Notes: a model not told the origin generated them from the letters alone. A stretch of 64,000 nt of DNA from Thermococcus barophilus MP (GCF_000151105.2 NC_014804.1:310001-374000); one strand, 5' to 3'; numbered from the stretch's first letter, positions 37,092 through 46,983 are shown. Translations and numbers: made by a program.

Positions 37092-37753
37092 GCGAAAGCT
37101 TGATTCACTTGGTCTTAAGTGACAAGCTCAAAGAAATGCTCTCAGGAGTGAACAACTTCCACCTCAACTCCTCTATGACGTGCCTTGAGATTTTAAAGGC
37201 TGTGATAGCAAAGAAAAGAGAAAATGACGTAATAATCTTAAGCAAAGGACACTCGGCGCCAGCATTTTACGTAATCCTTTCAGGGCTTGGACTTTTAAGT
37301 GAAGATGAGCTGAAAAGCTTTGCCAATTTAGATGGACTGCCGAGCCACGTTATCAGGGGTTTCCCATTCATTGAGGTCTCAAGCGGTTCATTGGGACAGG
37401 GATTATCAGTTGCCAACGGAATTGCACTGGCATCAAAGCTCGAAGGAGAAGAAAGGAATGTTTATGTGATCTTAGGCGATGGAGAACTGGATGAAGGACA
37501 AATCTGGGAAGCAGCAATGACTTCTTCGCATTATAGGCTTGACAATGTTATAGCCATTGTCGATAGGAACTTTAGGCAGTTAACAGGAATGACAGAGGAG
37601 ATAATGTCAAAAGAACCCTTGGCAGAGAAGTGGAATTCCTTTGGCTGGGAAGTGTTTGAGGTTGAAAACAATGCCGAGAAACTCCTAAAGTTGCTCTTTG
37701 AGCTCGATAAAGTAAAGGGAAAGCCGAAAGTAATAATAGCTAAATGGGAGTGA
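37088..37753 (+). CDS. Transketolase, N-terminal (ThDP-binding) subunit
   Basis: The 221-aa protein corresponds to the first third of transketolase. It has K-G-H-S-A-P-A-F-Y near residue 54, S-G-S-L-G-Q-G-L-S, the ThDP motif G-D-G-E-L-D-E-G-Q, and I-V-D-R-N. The archaeal split form needs the next gene for the Pyr domain. In this operon it probably supplies erythrose 4-phosphate for DAHP synthase. Start overlaps the HTH stop by 4 bp. Confidence 0.93.
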   Translation: MSESLIHLVLSDKLKEMLSGVNNFHLNSSMTCLEILKAVIAKKRENDVIILSKGHSAPAFYVILSGLGLLSEDELKSFANLDGLPSHVIRGFPFIEVSSGSLGQGLSVANGIALASKLEGEERNVYVILGDGELDEGQIWEAAMTSSHYRLDNVIAIVDRNFRQLTGMTEEIMSKEPLAEKWNSFGWEVFEVENNAEKLLKLLFELDKVKGKPKVIIAKWE

Positions 37754-37759
37754 AAGGCT

Positions 37760-38686
37760 ATGGATAAAATCATCGAAAGCTTTAGGGAAGCCTTTGGAAG
37801 GGCTTTAGTTGAGATGGGAAAGGAGAACGAAAACGTTGTAGTTCTCGATGCGGATGTAAAGGGCTCAACAAAAACGATTTACTTTGAAAAAGCTTTCCCC
37901 GGTAGATTCTTCCAGATAGGCATAAGTGAGCAGGATTTAATTTCAACGGCGGCAGGCTTCGCGATAGCTGGCAAAATTCCAATAGCTTCTGCTTTTGCAG
38001 CTTTTATGATGAGAGCATGGGAACAGATAAGAAACACAGTGGCAAGGGATAACCTAAACGTCAAAATTGTTACGACTCATTCGGGTTTTTCCGATTTCAT
38101 GGATGGCTCATCGCATCAATGCTTAGAGGACATAGCTTTGATGAGGGTTTTGCCGAACATGAGAGTCCTTGTACCGGCAGATGCTTATGCAACCAGAGTT
38201 CTCCTTGAGCAGATGGTTGAAAGCGAAGGGCCCTTTTACATGCGTCTGGGAAGGGATTACACGGTAAAGGTTTACGATGGAGAAGAGCTCAAAGTTGGCA
38301 AGGCAGAAATCCTAAGGGAAGGGGAGGATGTTTTTTTGATTGCCTGTGGATTCATGGTTTCAGTGGCTTTAGAAGTCGCTGAAAAGCTTAAAGACCTGAG
38401 CGTTGGAGTGGCGGATTTTCACACGATAAAGCCCCTTGATGAGAACACATTGCTCAAAATAGCTAAAAAAGTCAGCTTAATAGTCACCTTGGAAGAGCAC
38501 AGCATTTTTGGAGGGCTTGGAGGAGCTGTAGCAGAAGTTTTGAGCGAAAAGATACCAAAGAGGGTCATTAGAATTGGAGCAGAAGAGTTTGGCAGAAGCT
38601 CGAGGGACTACTTAGCGTTACTGGATTTCTACGGCTTAAGTGCTGATAAAATTGCAAAGAGAATAGTCAAAGCAGTTGGGGGGTAA
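37760..38686 (+). CDS. Transketolase, C-terminal subunit
   Basis: The 308-aa Pyr plus C-terminal domain subunit has L-D-A-D-V-K-G-S-T, G-I-S-E-Q-D-L with the catalytic Glu, T-H-S-G-F-S-D, H-Q-C-L-E-D-I-A and a C-terminal L-E-E-H-S-I-F-G-G-L-G. Forms the complete enzyme with the product of the preceding gene, 6 bp upstream. Confidence 0.93.
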   Translation: MDKIIESFREAFGRALVEMGKENENVVVLDADVKGSTKTIYFEKAFPGRFFQIGISEQDLISTAAGFAIAGKIPIASAFAAFMMRAWEQIRNTVARDNLNVKIVTTHSGFSDFMDGSSHQCLEDIALMRVLPNMRVLVPADAYATRVLLEQMVESEGPFYMRLGRDYTVKVYDGEELKVGKAEILREGEDVFLIACGFMVSVALEVAEKLKDLSVGVADFHTIKPLDENTLLKIAKKVSLIVTLEEHSIFGGLGGAVAEVLSEKIPKRVIRIGAEEFGRSSRDYLALLDFYGLSADKIAKRIVKAVGG

Positions 38687-38690
38687 TTTG

Positions 38691-39476
38691 ATGTTTAAAT
38701 TCAGCAAAGAATACAAAGCTAAGACCGTTGTCAAAGTTGATGGGGTCAAATTTGGGGAAGGATTTACCATAATTGCCGGACCGTGTTCCGTTGAAACAGA
38801 GGAGCAGATAATGAAAACTGCAGAATTTTTGAGCGGGCTTGGTGTTAAAGTCCTGAGAGGAGGAACATTTAAGCCCCGCACAAGCCCCTACTCTTTCCAA
38901 GGGCATGGAGAAAAGGCTTTGAGATGGCTCAAAAAAGCTGGAGAAGAGTTTGGCTTAGTTACGGTCAGTGAAGTTATGGATACAGGGAAAGTTGAACTCG
39001 TGTCTAAATACGTTGATATTCTGCAAATCGGGACGAGAAACGCTCAAAACTTTGATCTTCTGAAAGAGGTCGGCAAAAGGGATAAGCCGGTCATTTTAAA
39101 GAGAGGCTTTGCCAATACGATTCAAGAGTGGCTCTATTCGGCAGAATACATCTTAGCTGAGGGAAATGAAAACGTCATTCTCTGTGAGAGAGGTATTAGA
39201 ACATTTGAAACATCAACGCGCTTTACCCTTGACATCTCAGCGGTTCCAGTCGTTAAAGAGCTGTCCCATCTTCCAATAATAGTTGACCCCTCCCACGCTG
39301 CTGGAAAGAGGAGCTTAGTTAAACCCCTGTCCAGAGCAGCACTTGCCGTCGGAGCGGACGGAATCATGGTTGAAGTACATCCAAAGCCCGAAAAAGCCAT
39401 GTCGGATTCAAAGCAGCAGCTGAACTTCGAGGAATTCAAAGAACTCCTGGAGGACTTGAGAAAATGGAGATTATAA
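38691..39476 (+). CDS. aroF: 3-deoxy-7-phosphoheptulonate (DAHP) synthase, type I beta
   Basis: The 261-aa KDOPS-like DAHP synthase has A-G-P-C-S-V-E-T, F-K-P-R-T-S-P-Y-S-F-Q-G, K-R-G-F-A-N-T, C-E-R-G-I-R-T-F and D-P-S-H-A-A-G-K-R. It condenses PEP with erythrose 4-phosphate. There is no N-terminal ferredoxin-like or ACT regulatory domain, so the enzyme is probably not feedback inhibited. ATG 38691 follows a GGGGGG SD. Overlaps aroB by 13 bp. Confidence 0.94.
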   Translation: MFKFSKEYKAKTVVKVDGVKFGEGFTIIAGPCSVETEEQIMKTAEFLSGLGVKVLRGGTFKPRTSPYSFQGHGEKALRWLKKAGEEFGLVTVSEVMDTGKVELVSKYVDILQIGTRNAQNFDLLKEVGKRDKPVILKRGFANTIQEWLYSAEYILAEGNENVILCERGIRTFETSTRFTLDISAVPVVKELSHLPIIVDPSHAAGKRSLVKPLSRAALAVGADGIMVEVHPKPEKAMSDSKQQLNFEEFKELLEDLRKWRL

Positions 39477-40462
39477 TCAAGAAAGGTAGCATTAAAAAGC
39501 TAAAAAGCATTGTTGATGAGCTTTCTCCCTACAAAACCGCCGTAATAACCAACACAACTCTCGAAAAGCTCTGGTTGGATAAGATATTGGATCAGATAAA
39601 CGCTGTTCCAATCGTCATTCCCGATGGGGAGGAGTTCAAAAGCTTAGAGACGGCTCAGCAGATATGGAAAAAGCTAATTGAGATCAGCTTCACAAGAAGA
39701 TCCTTGATAATTGGACTTGGTGGTGGGGTTATGACGGATTTAGCTGCTTTTGCTGCCTCTACTTTTATGAGGGGAACCTATTTGGGCTTGATTCCAACGA
39801 CCCTTTTAGCTCAAGTTGATGCCGCTATAGGGGGGAAGACTGGGGTTAATTTTGAGGGCAAAAACATCATTGGAACTTTTTACTTGCCTAACTTTGTTCT
39901 AATTGATCCAGAAACCCTGAAAACACTTCCCGAGGTTGAAATAGTGAACGGCTTTGGCGAGGTCGTTAAGTACGGGATTCTTGATTCAAGAGTCTACAAG
40001 AAGCTCAAGTCTTTCAGGAAAATCGATGAAGAGCTGATTAGAGAATGCGTAAACGTAAAGCTCAGAATCGTTGAAGAGGACTTAAGGGAAAGCGGGAAGA
40101 GGAGGATTTTAAATTTAGGCCACACCGCTGGGCATGCAGTAGAGAAAGCTTCAAATTACAGGGTAAAGCACGGCTTTGCCGTCGCTATCGGCTTGATGGC
40201 GAGCGCACTAATAGCGGAAAAGGTCAACGGTTTCGATTCTGGAAAAGTCGAGGAATTATTAGATAAGTTTAGCCTTCCAAAGAGGCACAGCTTTGAACCA
40301 AAGGAGCTTTTAGAAGCCATGAAAATAGATAAAAAAGCCTGGTATGGGAGGTTAGTTTTCATACTTCCAGAGGAGATTGGAAAAGTTACCATAAGGGAAG
40401 TTGAGGAAAAAATAGTTTTAGCTGTTCTTGAGGCGATGAAAAATGATAGCAGGGACAATTAA
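39464..40462 (+). CDS. aroB: 3-dehydroquinate synthase
   Basis: The 332-aa NAD-dependent enzyme has P-D-G-E-E-F-K, G-L-G-G-G-V-M-T-D-L, the long T-L-L-A-Q-V-D-A-A-I-G-G-K-T-G-V-N segment, the zinc ligands G-H-T-A-G-H-A and K-H-G-F-A-V-A-I-G. Bacterial-type AroB, not the archaeal AroA' route. Overlaps both neighbours. Confidence 0.96.
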   Translation: MEIIIKKGSIKKLKSIVDELSPYKTAVITNTTLEKLWLDKILDQINAVPIVIPDGEEFKSLETAQQIWKKLIEISFTRRSLIIGLGGGVMTDLAAFAASTFMRGTYLGLIPTTLLAQVDAAIGGKTGVNFEGKNIIGTFYLPNFVLIDPETLKTLPEVEIVNGFGEVVKYGILDSRVYKKLKSFRKIDEELIRECVNVKLRIVEEDLRESGKRRILNLGHTAGHAVEKASNYRVKHGFAVAIGLMASALIAEKVNGFDSGKVEELLDKFSLPKRHSFEPKELLEAMKIDKKAWYGRLVFILPEEIGKVTIREVEEKIVLAVLEAMKNDSRDN

Positions 40463-41093
40463 AGCTAAAGGCATTGATGAAGTAATAAAAATAATTGAAA
40501 GAGGAGAAGCTGATCTCTATGAACTTAGAGTTGATGCCATGGAAAGCTTTGAGGGAATTGAAAAGCTGAAGCCCTTTGCTGGGAAGCTGATAATCACAGT
40601 GCGTTCTAAGGAGGAAGGAGGATTCAGAGAGATTAGGGATGAAGAGAGACTAAAACTCTTCAAAGAGTTCCTGGAGATTAACCCAGCGTTCGTTGATGTT
40701 GAGTTCAAATCAAAGATTGCTGAAGATGTAATAAGATTGGCAAGAGAGAAAAAAGTTAGGGTTATTATTTCATATCACGATTTTGAGAAAACGCCAAGCT
40801 TTGAAGAACTCAAAGCACTCTTGGAGGAAATGAAAAAGCTCAAAGCTGACGTCATAAAAGTAGTCACCTTTGCCAAGCACCACATTGATAATGTAAGGAT
40901 TGTAAGGCTCTATGAATACGAAAAAAACCTCATTGCTTTTTGCATGGGGGAAAAAGGGAAGATTTCAAGGGCTCTCAGCTTGATTTTAAGCCCATTTACT
41001 TACGCTTCTCTGGACGAAGCAGCTGCACCTGGACAGCTAAGCGCTGAAGACATGAAGCTGCTCTTAGCTCTAATTGGTGATGGAAATGATTAA
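40443..41093 (+). CDS. aroD: 3-dehydroquinate dehydratase, type I
   Basis: The 216-aa class I enzyme forms a Schiff base. E-L-R-V-D-A near residue 27, T-V-R-S-K-E-E-G-G, I-I-S-Y-H-D-F (catalytic His), K-V-V-T-F-A-K (Schiff-base Lys) and A-P-G-Q-L are seen. Overlaps aroB by 20 bp. Confidence 0.95.
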   Translation: MIAGTIKAKGIDEVIKIIERGEADLYELRVDAMESFEGIEKLKPFAGKLIITVRSKEEGGFREIRDEERLKLFKEFLEINPAFVDVEFKSKIAEDVIRLAREKKVRVIISYHDFEKTPSFEELKALLEEMKKLKADVIKVVTFAKHHIDNVRIVRLYEYEKNLIAFCMGEKGKISRALSLILSPFTYASLDEAAAPGQLSAEDMKLLLALIGDGND

Positions 41094-41904
41094 CGCCAAA
41101 ACGAGACTCTACGGATTAATCGGGAAGCCCGTTGAGCACTCGCTAAGTCCAGTTATCCACAACGCCCTGTTCAAAAGATACAACATCAACGCGGTTTATT
41201 TAGCCTTTGACGTTGATGATTTGGAATCAGCGGTTAAAGGGGTTAAAGCTCTTGGGATTTCTGGATTGAATGTTACAATGCCCTACAAAGAGCAAATTTT
41301 GGAGTTTTTAGATGAGCTTTCAGAAGAAGCCAGAGCGATTGGAAGCGTGAATACAGTAGTAAACAGAGAAGGGAAGCTCATTGGATACAACACTGACGGT
41401 ATTGGTGCGTTAAAAGCTCTAAAGCGCTTTACGGAAGTTGAGGGGAAAAGGGTCTTGCTTTTGGGAGCTGGAGGTGCCGGGAAGGCAATAGCCTACACTC
41501 TCTCCAGGTTAGCCAAAGTTGTGGTTTTGAATAGAACTGAGAGAAAAGCAAAAGAGCTTGAAAAGTTTGGCGTCAAAGGGGGTAAGCTGAGCAAGGAGAA
41601 TTTGAAGCGTTACTTAAGCTGGGCTGACATCGTGATAAATGCCACATCCCTTGGCATGAACGAAGATAGGAGTCCAATTCCAAAGGGGCTTTTGAGAGAA
41701 AATCTGGTTGTTTTTGATATCGTTTACTCCCCCTTGGAAACCAATCTCTTAAGGGAAGCCAGAGAAGTTGGCTGTTTGACTATTGACGGCCTGTGGATGC
41801 TAATCCACCAAGGAGCCGAGAGCTTCAGGCTGTGGACTGGAGTCAAGCCAGACGTTGAGTTTATGCGTCGGGAGGCGCTTAAAGGTGAAAAGCGAAGCAT
41901 TTAG
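41086..41904 (+). CDS. aroE: Shikimate dehydrogenase
   Basis: The 272-aa protein has a substrate domain with [10 protein letters not shown] and N-V-T-M-P-Y-K (catalytic Lys), then the NADP site G-A-G-G-A-G-K-A and N-R-T-E-R-K. ATG 41086 lies 4-5 nt after GGTGATGG within aroD; TTG/GTG/ATG codons at 41074-41080 belong to that SD. Overlaps aroD by 8 bp and aroK by 20 bp. Confidence 0.95.
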   Translation: MINAKTRLYGLIGKPVEHSLSPVIHNALFKRYNINAVYLAFDVDDLESAVKGVKALGISGLNVTMPYKEQILEFLDELSEEARAIGSVNTVVNREGKLIGYNTDGIGALKALKRFTEVEGKRVLLLGAGGAGKAIAYTLSRLAKVVVLNRTERKAKELEKFGVKGGKLSKENLKRYLSWADIVINATSLGMNEDRSPIPKGLLRENLVVFDIVYSPLETNLLREAREVGCLTIDGLWMLIHQGAESFRLWTGVKPDVEFMRREALKGEKRSI

Positions 41905-42700
41905 CGCGGTAACGGTAATCAATGCCTTTGCCACCGGGAAGGGGGGAGCAATTGGAATAGATTTGAAGGTTAGCGTTGGGGTTAAGCTGACTGGTGAAGG
42001 GGTTAGCGGTGAAATCTTCGTTAGAGGGGAAAAGTTTGAGGACTTTTCGTTAGTTGGAACAGTTGTGGAGACAATTAAAGATAAATTCGGCTTAGATTTT
42101 GGCGTTAAAGTTAAGATAGACTCGGAGATTCCAGTTGGAAAGGGCTTGAAGAGCAGTTCAGCGGTAGCTAACGCTTTAACAGATGCAATCTTAAAAGAGC
42201 TTAAAATTGAGTTGTCCGATATTGAAGTTGTTAAGCTCGGAGTTGAGGCATCGAAAAGAGCTGGTGTAACTTTAACGGGAGCATTTGACGATGCCTGTGC
42301 CTCGTACTTTGGTGGTCTATGTTTGACAGACAACTTAAAGCTTGAGCTCTTGAAGAAAGAGGAAGTGGAGAAACTACCCGTCGTTTTGCTAATTCCCAAA
42401 GAAATCCTCCTGACGTCAAGTCTGAGGGGGAGAAACTTCAAAGTCCTCGCTCCATATGTCGAGGAAGCCTTTAAGTTGGCACTAAGAGGGGAGTGGAAAA
42501 AAGCTCTGGTTTTGAACGGGTTGATATACGGGTCTTTCTTGGGATATAATCTCGAACCCATTGTTGAGGCTCTAAGAGCCGGAGTGGTTGCCGGACTTTC
42601 AGGAAAAGGTCCTGCAATGTTTGCAATAACTGAAGAGCCCGAAAAAATTGTAGAAACTTGGAGAGACTATGGGGAAGTTTTGACAACAAGGCTGAGGTGA
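41885..42700 (+). CDS. aroK: Shikimate kinase, archaeal GHMP type
   Basis: The 271-aa GHMP-superfamily enzyme, unrelated to bacterial AroK, has [10 protein letters not shown] near the start. The ATP loop is [12 protein letters not shown], and [10 protein letters not shown] and a C-terminal [10 protein letters not shown] follow. GTG 41885 is preceded by GGGAGGCG. Context between aroE and aroA supports the substrate. Confidence 0.93.
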   Translation: MKSEAFSAVTVINAFATGKGGAIGIDLKVSVGVKLTGEGVSGEIFVRGEKFEDFSLVGTVVETIKDKFGLDFGVKVKIDSEIPVGKGLKSSSAVANALTDAILKELKIELSDIEVVKLGVEASKRAGVTLTGAFDDACASYFGGLCLTDNLKLELLKKEEVEKLPVVLLIPKEILLTSSLRGRNFKVLAPYVEEAFKLALRGEWKKALVLNGLIYGSFLGYNLEPIVEALRAGVVAGLSGKGPAMFAITEEPEKIVETWRDYGEVLTTRLR

Positions 42701-42704
42701 GCCG

Positions 42705-43916
42705 ATGATAGAAATCACGCCGGTGAAAACTTTAGATGGAAAAATTAGGGCTCCCCCCTCAAAGAGCTACACGCATAGGGCATTATTTTTGGGATTGCTC
42801 TCGGAAGGGAAAACAAAAATAGAGAACCCGCTAATCTGCACTGATACGCTTGCAACGCTGAACGCCGTGAGAGCATTTGGAGCCAGAGCAGATTGGAATT
42901 TTGTCGAAAGCTCTGGAGAGGTTGAGCCAGCCAAAATTAACGCTTTTGAATCAGGAACAACCGCGAGGTTGGCCATAGGCATTGGTGCCTTAGCAGATGG
43001 GAGAAGCGTGATAGACGGAAAGGAATCTTTGAGGAAACGCCCCATGGAACCTCTGCTCAGAGCTTTGAATGATTTGGGCGTAAAAACCCAATCAAATGGC
43101 TTTCTGCCGGTGAGGGTTTTTGGTGGGGAGATAAGAGAGGATTACGTGAGAGTTGATGGAAGCATTTCATCGCAGTTCATCACTGCTCTGCTTATCTTGG
43201 GGGCCAAAGTTGGGTTGAGCATAGAGGTGCTGAACCCGGTTTCAAAGCCCTACCTTGAGATAACGCTTAGAACGCTGAAGTGGGCCAATGTTAAGGTTGA
43301 AAGAGATGATGGCATTTTCCACGTTCACCAAGGTGTAAAGGCTGATCACTTCTCAATCCCCGGTGATTACTCCTCGGCTTCATTCTTTTTAGTGGCTGGA
43401 GCAATATTCGGTAAGGTTAGGGTTGAGGGATTAGATAAAGAGGATGTTCAAGCTGATAAACTAATTCTTGACCTTTTGAGGGAGTTTGGGGCAGAAATAA
43501 GAACGGGCAAAGACTACGTTGAAGTTGAGAGGGATGAATTAGTAGGGCAAGAAGTTGATTGCAGGGACTTTCCTGACCTCTTTCCAATTTTAGCGGTTTT
43601 AGGAGCTTACTCGGAAGGAAAAACAGTTTTGAGGGCGAAGCATTTGCGCTACAAAGAGAGCGACAGGATAAGGACTATGGCTTTGAACCTGGCAAAGATG
43701 GGTGCAAAAGTAAAAGAACTCGATGATGGTCTAATAATAAGCAAGAGCGAGCTTAGAGGCACTGTATTGAATCCGCAGAATGACCACAGGATTGCGATGG
43801 CACTCACAATTGCCGCTTTGGGCGCAAAAGGAAAAAGTCTTATCTTAAACGAAAGATGCGTTGAAAAGTCCTACCCAAACTTCTTCAAAGATTTGCGGGG
43901 GTTGATTGACCAATGA
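42705..43916 (+). CDS. aroA: 5-enolpyruvylshikimate-3-phosphate synthase
   Basis: The 403-aa two-domain enzyme has P-P-S-K-S-Y-T-H-R-A at residues 17-26, E-S-G-T-T-A-R near 87 and R-K-R-P-M-E-P-L. Further on are K-E-S-D-R-I-R and N-D-H-R-I-A-M-A. Lies 4 bp after aroK; its TGA overlaps the aroC ATG. Confidence 0.96.
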   Translation: MIEITPVKTLDGKIRAPPSKSYTHRALFLGLLSEGKTKIENPLICTDTLATLNAVRAFGARADWNFVESSGEVEPAKINAFESGTTARLAIGIGALADGRSVIDGKESLRKRPMEPLLRALNDLGVKTQSNGFLPVRVFGGEIREDYVRVDGSISSQFITALLILGAKVGLSIEVLNPVSKPYLEITLRTLKWANVKVERDDGIFHVHQGVKADHFSIPGDYSSASFFLVAGAIFGKVRVEGLDKEDVQADKLILDLLREFGAEIRTGKDYVEVERDELVGQEVDCRDFPDLFPILAVLGAYSEGKTVLRAKHLRYKESDRIRTMALNLAKMGAKVKELDDGLIISKSELRGTVLNPQNDHRIAMALTIAALGAKGKSLILNERCVEKSYPNFFKDLRGLIDQ

Positions 43917-44995
43917 TGGGAAGAATGCTCAGATTTTCGCTCTTTGGAGAGAGCCATGGAAGAGTCGTTGGAGTTTTAATTGAAGGAGTTCCACCAGGAA
44001 TTAAAGTCAACTTAGAAAAGATGAAAGCTGAGCTTGAGAGGAGAAAGGGCATTAGGAGGTTTTCAACTAAAAGAAGAGAGAACGACGAGCCAGTAATCCT
44101 CTCGGGAGTTTTCAATGGCTTTACGACCGGCTTCCCTATAGCTGTAATCATTGAGAACAAAGATGTTGATTCATCTTATTATGAGGAAATAAAAAACACT
44201 CCAAGGCCCGGGCACAGTGATTACACAGCTAAAATCAAATATTTTGGATTCAACGATTACAGAGGAGGTGGATTTTTCTCCGGCAGATTGACAGCTGGAA
44301 TAGTAATAGCCGGCTACTTTGCGAAGGAAATTCTAGCAAAAGCTGGAATAGAAGTGAAAGCCTACATAAAATCCATTGGAAATATAAAAGCAAAGGATTT
44401 GAGCGTTGAAGAAATCTTTATCTCAAAAAACAGCTTTTGCCCAGATGAAGAAGCGTTTCAAAAAATGCTCGAAGAGATGGAAAGAGCAAGGAAAGAGGGA
44501 GACAGCGTCGGAGGTGTTGTGGAAGTTGTTGCTATAAACGTTCCTCCCGGCATTGGTGGGCCTTACGATGAAGATTTGGAAGGGGATTTAGCTAAAGCTT
44601 TCTTTGCAATTCCAGCTGTCAAAGGGGTTGAATTTGGTTTAGGCTTTAAGCTAGCCGAGCTTAGAGGAAGTGAGGCAAACGATCCCTTTGTTGTCAAAGA
44701 TGGGAAAATTATGACAGAGACCAACAACTGCGGCGGCATCTTAGGGGGGATAAGCAACGGAATGCCAATAGTTGCGAGAATTGCATTCAAACCAACACCC
44801 TCAATTTACAAGCCACAAAGAACGGTTGACTTGGAAAAGATGGAAGAAACCGAGATAAAGCTCAGAGGTCGCTTTGATTCCTGCATAGTGCCAAAAGCTC
44901 TGCCAGTTATTGAAGCAATGATGGCGTTGATTTTGGCAGATCATTTGCTGAGGTGGTTGAGTTGGAAAGGCTTAATGAGCTTAGGAAAAAGATAG
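43913..44995 (+). CDS. aroC: Chorismate synthase
   Basis: The 360-aa FMN enzyme has G-E-S-H-G-R-V-V-G-V near the start. R-P-G-H-S-D, then R-G-G-G-F-F-S-G-R, G-G-I-L-G-G-I-S-N-G and R-G-R-F-D-S-C are also seen. Two consecutive ATG codons (43913, 43916) are both possible. The last 43 bp overlap the chorismate mutase gene. Confidence 0.97.
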   Translation: MMGRMLRFSLFGESHGRVVGVLIEGVPPGIKVNLEKMKAELERRKGIRRFSTKRRENDEPVILSGVFNGFTTGFPIAVIIENKDVDSSYYEEIKNTPRPGHSDYTAKIKYFGFNDYRGGGFFSGRLTAGIVIAGYFAKEILAKAGIEVKAYIKSIGNIKAKDLSVEEIFISKNSFCPDEEAFQKMLEEMERARKEGDSVGGVVEVVAINVPPGIGGPYDEDLEGDLAKAFFAIPAVKGVEFGLGFKLAELRGSEANDPFVVKDGKIMTETNNCGGILGGISNGMPIVARIAFKPTPSIYKPQRTVDLEKMEETEIKLRGRFDSCIVPKALPVIEAMMALILADHLLRWLSWKGLMSLGKR

Positions 44996-45192
44996 ATGAG
45001 ATTGATAAACAAATAATTGAGCTCTTGGAAGAGAGGGTTAGAATTGCTAAGGAAATAGGAGAAATAAAGAGAGAGTTAAACTTGCCCATAAGGGATGAAA
45101 AAAGAGAGGAAGAAGTCCTTAGGAGAGCTGGTAAGTTTAAGGAGGTTTTTGAGAAGATAGTGGAGGTCTGTAGAGATGTTCAACGTTTATGA
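44953..45192 (+). CDS. aroQ: Chorismate mutase, AroQ type
   Basis: The 79-aa monofunctional AroQ helical protein has L-R-K-K-I-D-E-I-D-K-Q-I-I-E-L-L-E-E-R (conserved Arg and catalytic region), then K-R-E-L-N-L-P-I-R-D. Start is GTG 44953 or TTG 44962 (GAGGTGGT just upstream favours TTG). Nested between aroC and the aminotransferase gene, overlapping both. Confidence 0.92.
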   Translation: MVELERLNELRKKIDEIDKQIIELLEERVRIAKEIGEIKRELNLPIRDEKREEEVLRRAGKFKEVFEKIVEVCRDVQRL

Positions 45193-46213
45193 ATTTTTTA
45201 ACAAGATCTCCTCCATCAACCCTGAGATAAGGCTGGATGCGGGACAGCCAGATATAAAGGTAGATGAAAGGATAATAGAAGAGGCTGTGAATTCGTTAAA
45301 GAGATATGAAACGGGTTATACTAAAACTCCTGGCTTAGATGAGCTCAGAGAGAAGATAGCAGAGGTTGAGGGCGTTGAAAAGGAGAATGTAATAGTTGGC
45401 AACGGCTCAAAGATTTTAATTGCTTCGCAAATCTTAAGGGCTAAGCGGATAGGAATAATTTCCCCTCACTGGCAGGCGTATGAGAGCCCAGCTAAGATGT
45501 TCGGAAAAGAGCTCAGAATTTTTAAAACTTCCCTTGAAGAAGGCTGGGAGCCAAAAATAGAAAGATTAAATGTTGACTTACTCATCTTAAACTATCCAAA
45601 CAATCCAACGGGAAAAATTCTACCAAGGGAAAAGCTTAAAGAAATCCTTGAGATCGCTGAGGATGAAAATGTAAAAGTTTTAGCCGATGAAATTTACTCT
45701 GACATAACTTTTAAACCCTTTACACCAGCGAGGGAGCTTTATGACAACGTTGTGACCGTTAAAGGCTTCTCAAAGCTCTTCTCCATGACGGGATTTAGAG
45801 TAGGATATGCAATAGCGCAAAGGGAGGATATTAAAGCTATGCAGAAGTTTCTTGAAGTAACAACAACTTGTGTCCCCATCTTTATTCAAAGGGCGGGAGT
45901 TAAAGCGCTGGAAATTAGGGATGAGATCAAAAAGAGGGTTGTAAGGATCTACGAGGAGAGAGCAAGACTTGCTTCAAGAATCCTGAAAGGGACATTTGAA
46001 TTTTACAAACCCGATGGGACATTTTACCTCTTTGTTAAAACAGGGGTTGATGGGCTCAGCTTTGCCGAGAAGCTTTTGGAAAAGGGTGTCTCTGTTTTTC
46101 CCGGGATAGCCTTCGGAGATTATAGAGATTTTATCAGAATTTCGTTGGTAAGTTCGAGGCTTGAAGAAGGACTCAAAATAATCAAGGAGGTTAAGCTATG
46201 CGCATTGGGGTAA
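45176..46213 (+). CDS. PLP-dependent aminotransferase, probably aromatic
   Basis: The 345-aa fold type I aminotransferase has N-Y-P-N-N-P-T-G-K, L-A-D-E-I-Y-S-D and the PLP lysine in G-F-S-K-L-F-S-M-T-G-F-R-V-G. Position between chorismate mutase and tyrA indicates transamination of prephenate or hydroxyphenylpyruvate/phenylpyruvate. Shorter than typical (about 390) mainly at the N-terminus. Overlaps both neighbours by about 16 bp. Confidence 0.88.
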   Translation: MFNVYEFFNKISSINPEIRLDAGQPDIKVDERIIEEAVNSLKRYETGYTKTPGLDELREKIAEVEGVEKENVIVGNGSKILIASQILRAKRIGIISPHWQAYESPAKMFGKELRIFKTSLEEGWEPKIERLNVDLLILNYPNNPTGKILPREKLKEILEIAEDENVKVLADEIYSDITFKPFTPARELYDNVVTVKGFSKLFSMTGFRVGYAIAQREDIKAMQKFLEVTTTCVPIFIQRAGVKALEIRDEIKKRVVRIYEERARLASRILKGTFEFYKPDGTFYLFVKTGVDGLSFAEKLLEKGVSVFPGIAFGDYRDFIRISLVSSRLEEGLKIIKEVKLCALG

Positions 46214-46983
46214 TCGGCTATGGAAAAATGGGGAAGCTGTTTGCCAGAGAGTTTAGCACAAAGCATGAAGTTGGAATTTACTCAAGGCATGCAAAGGGAA
46301 TTGAGTTTAAGCTGTTTGGTTCAATAGATGAGCTTTTTAAATGGGCAGATGTGATTATTGTTGCAAAATCTCTTGAAGAGATCCCTCAAGTTTTGGAAAC
46401 GCTTGCAAAATTAAGTGAAAAAAGCCAAGGAAAGGCTATTTTTGACATATCAACATTCAAGAGAGATGTGATAGAGATTTACAAAAGATTTCCGGAGAGC
46501 GTTAATGTATGTAGTGTTCATCCGATGTTTGGTGCTGGAGCTGAGAACTTTGAAGGCAGAAGGTTCATAGTAATTCCAGTTGAGGGAAGGGAAGGGGATA
46601 TAACTCCAGTGATAAATCTTTTCAAGGAATTTAAAGCCGAAGTCTTCATTGCAGATGCAAAAACTCACGATGAAATGATGAAACTTGTCATTGGGATTCC
46701 GTATTTCATTGGCATCTCATTCCTGAGCTTTCTCTCGGAATTTGAAGGAGTTGAAAACTTCGGAGGCACGTCCTTTGAATATTTAGCCACTTACGCAAAG
46801 GCTGTGCTCAATGACTCACCAGAGTTTATTAAAGAGGTTTTGGAGTTCTCAAAGGATAAACTTAGAGAATTCCTCAGATTTGCTGAAAAAGGAGAATTTG
46901 ATATTGAAATGCTGAGGAAGAAGTTTGAACATGAAATTGAGGAGAGATATAAGAGATTTTACAAAGTGTTAAGCGAAACATAA
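46198..46983 (+). CDS. tyrA: Prephenate dehydrogenase
   Basis: The 261-aa protein has G-Y-G-K-M-G-K-L-F near the N-terminus, V-H-P-M-F-G-A-G and a helical C-terminal dimerisation domain. It oxidises prephenate to 4-hydroxyphenylpyruvate on the way to tyrosine. No ACT domain. Last gene of the aro operon; no prephenate dehydratase gene follows. Confidence 0.92.
   Translation: MRIGVIGYGKMGKLFAREFSTKHEVGIYSRHAKGIEFKLFGSIDELFKWADVIIVAKSLEEIPQVLETLAKLSEKSQGKAIFDISTFKRDVIEIYKRFPESVNVCSVHPMFGAGAENFEGRRFIVIPVEGREGDITPVINLFKEFKAEVFIADAKTHDEMMKLVIGIPYFIGISFLSFLSEFEGVENFGGTSFEYLATYAKAVLNDSPEFIKEVLEFSKDKLREFLRFAEKGEFDIEMLRKKFEHEIEERYKRFYKVLSET

Noticed and set aside
41800-42561. 253-aa open frame on the minus strand across aroE and aroK
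   Set aside because: Antisense to two well-supported genes, Ser/Thr/Pro-rich composition of a codon-shadow, no SD or promoter.
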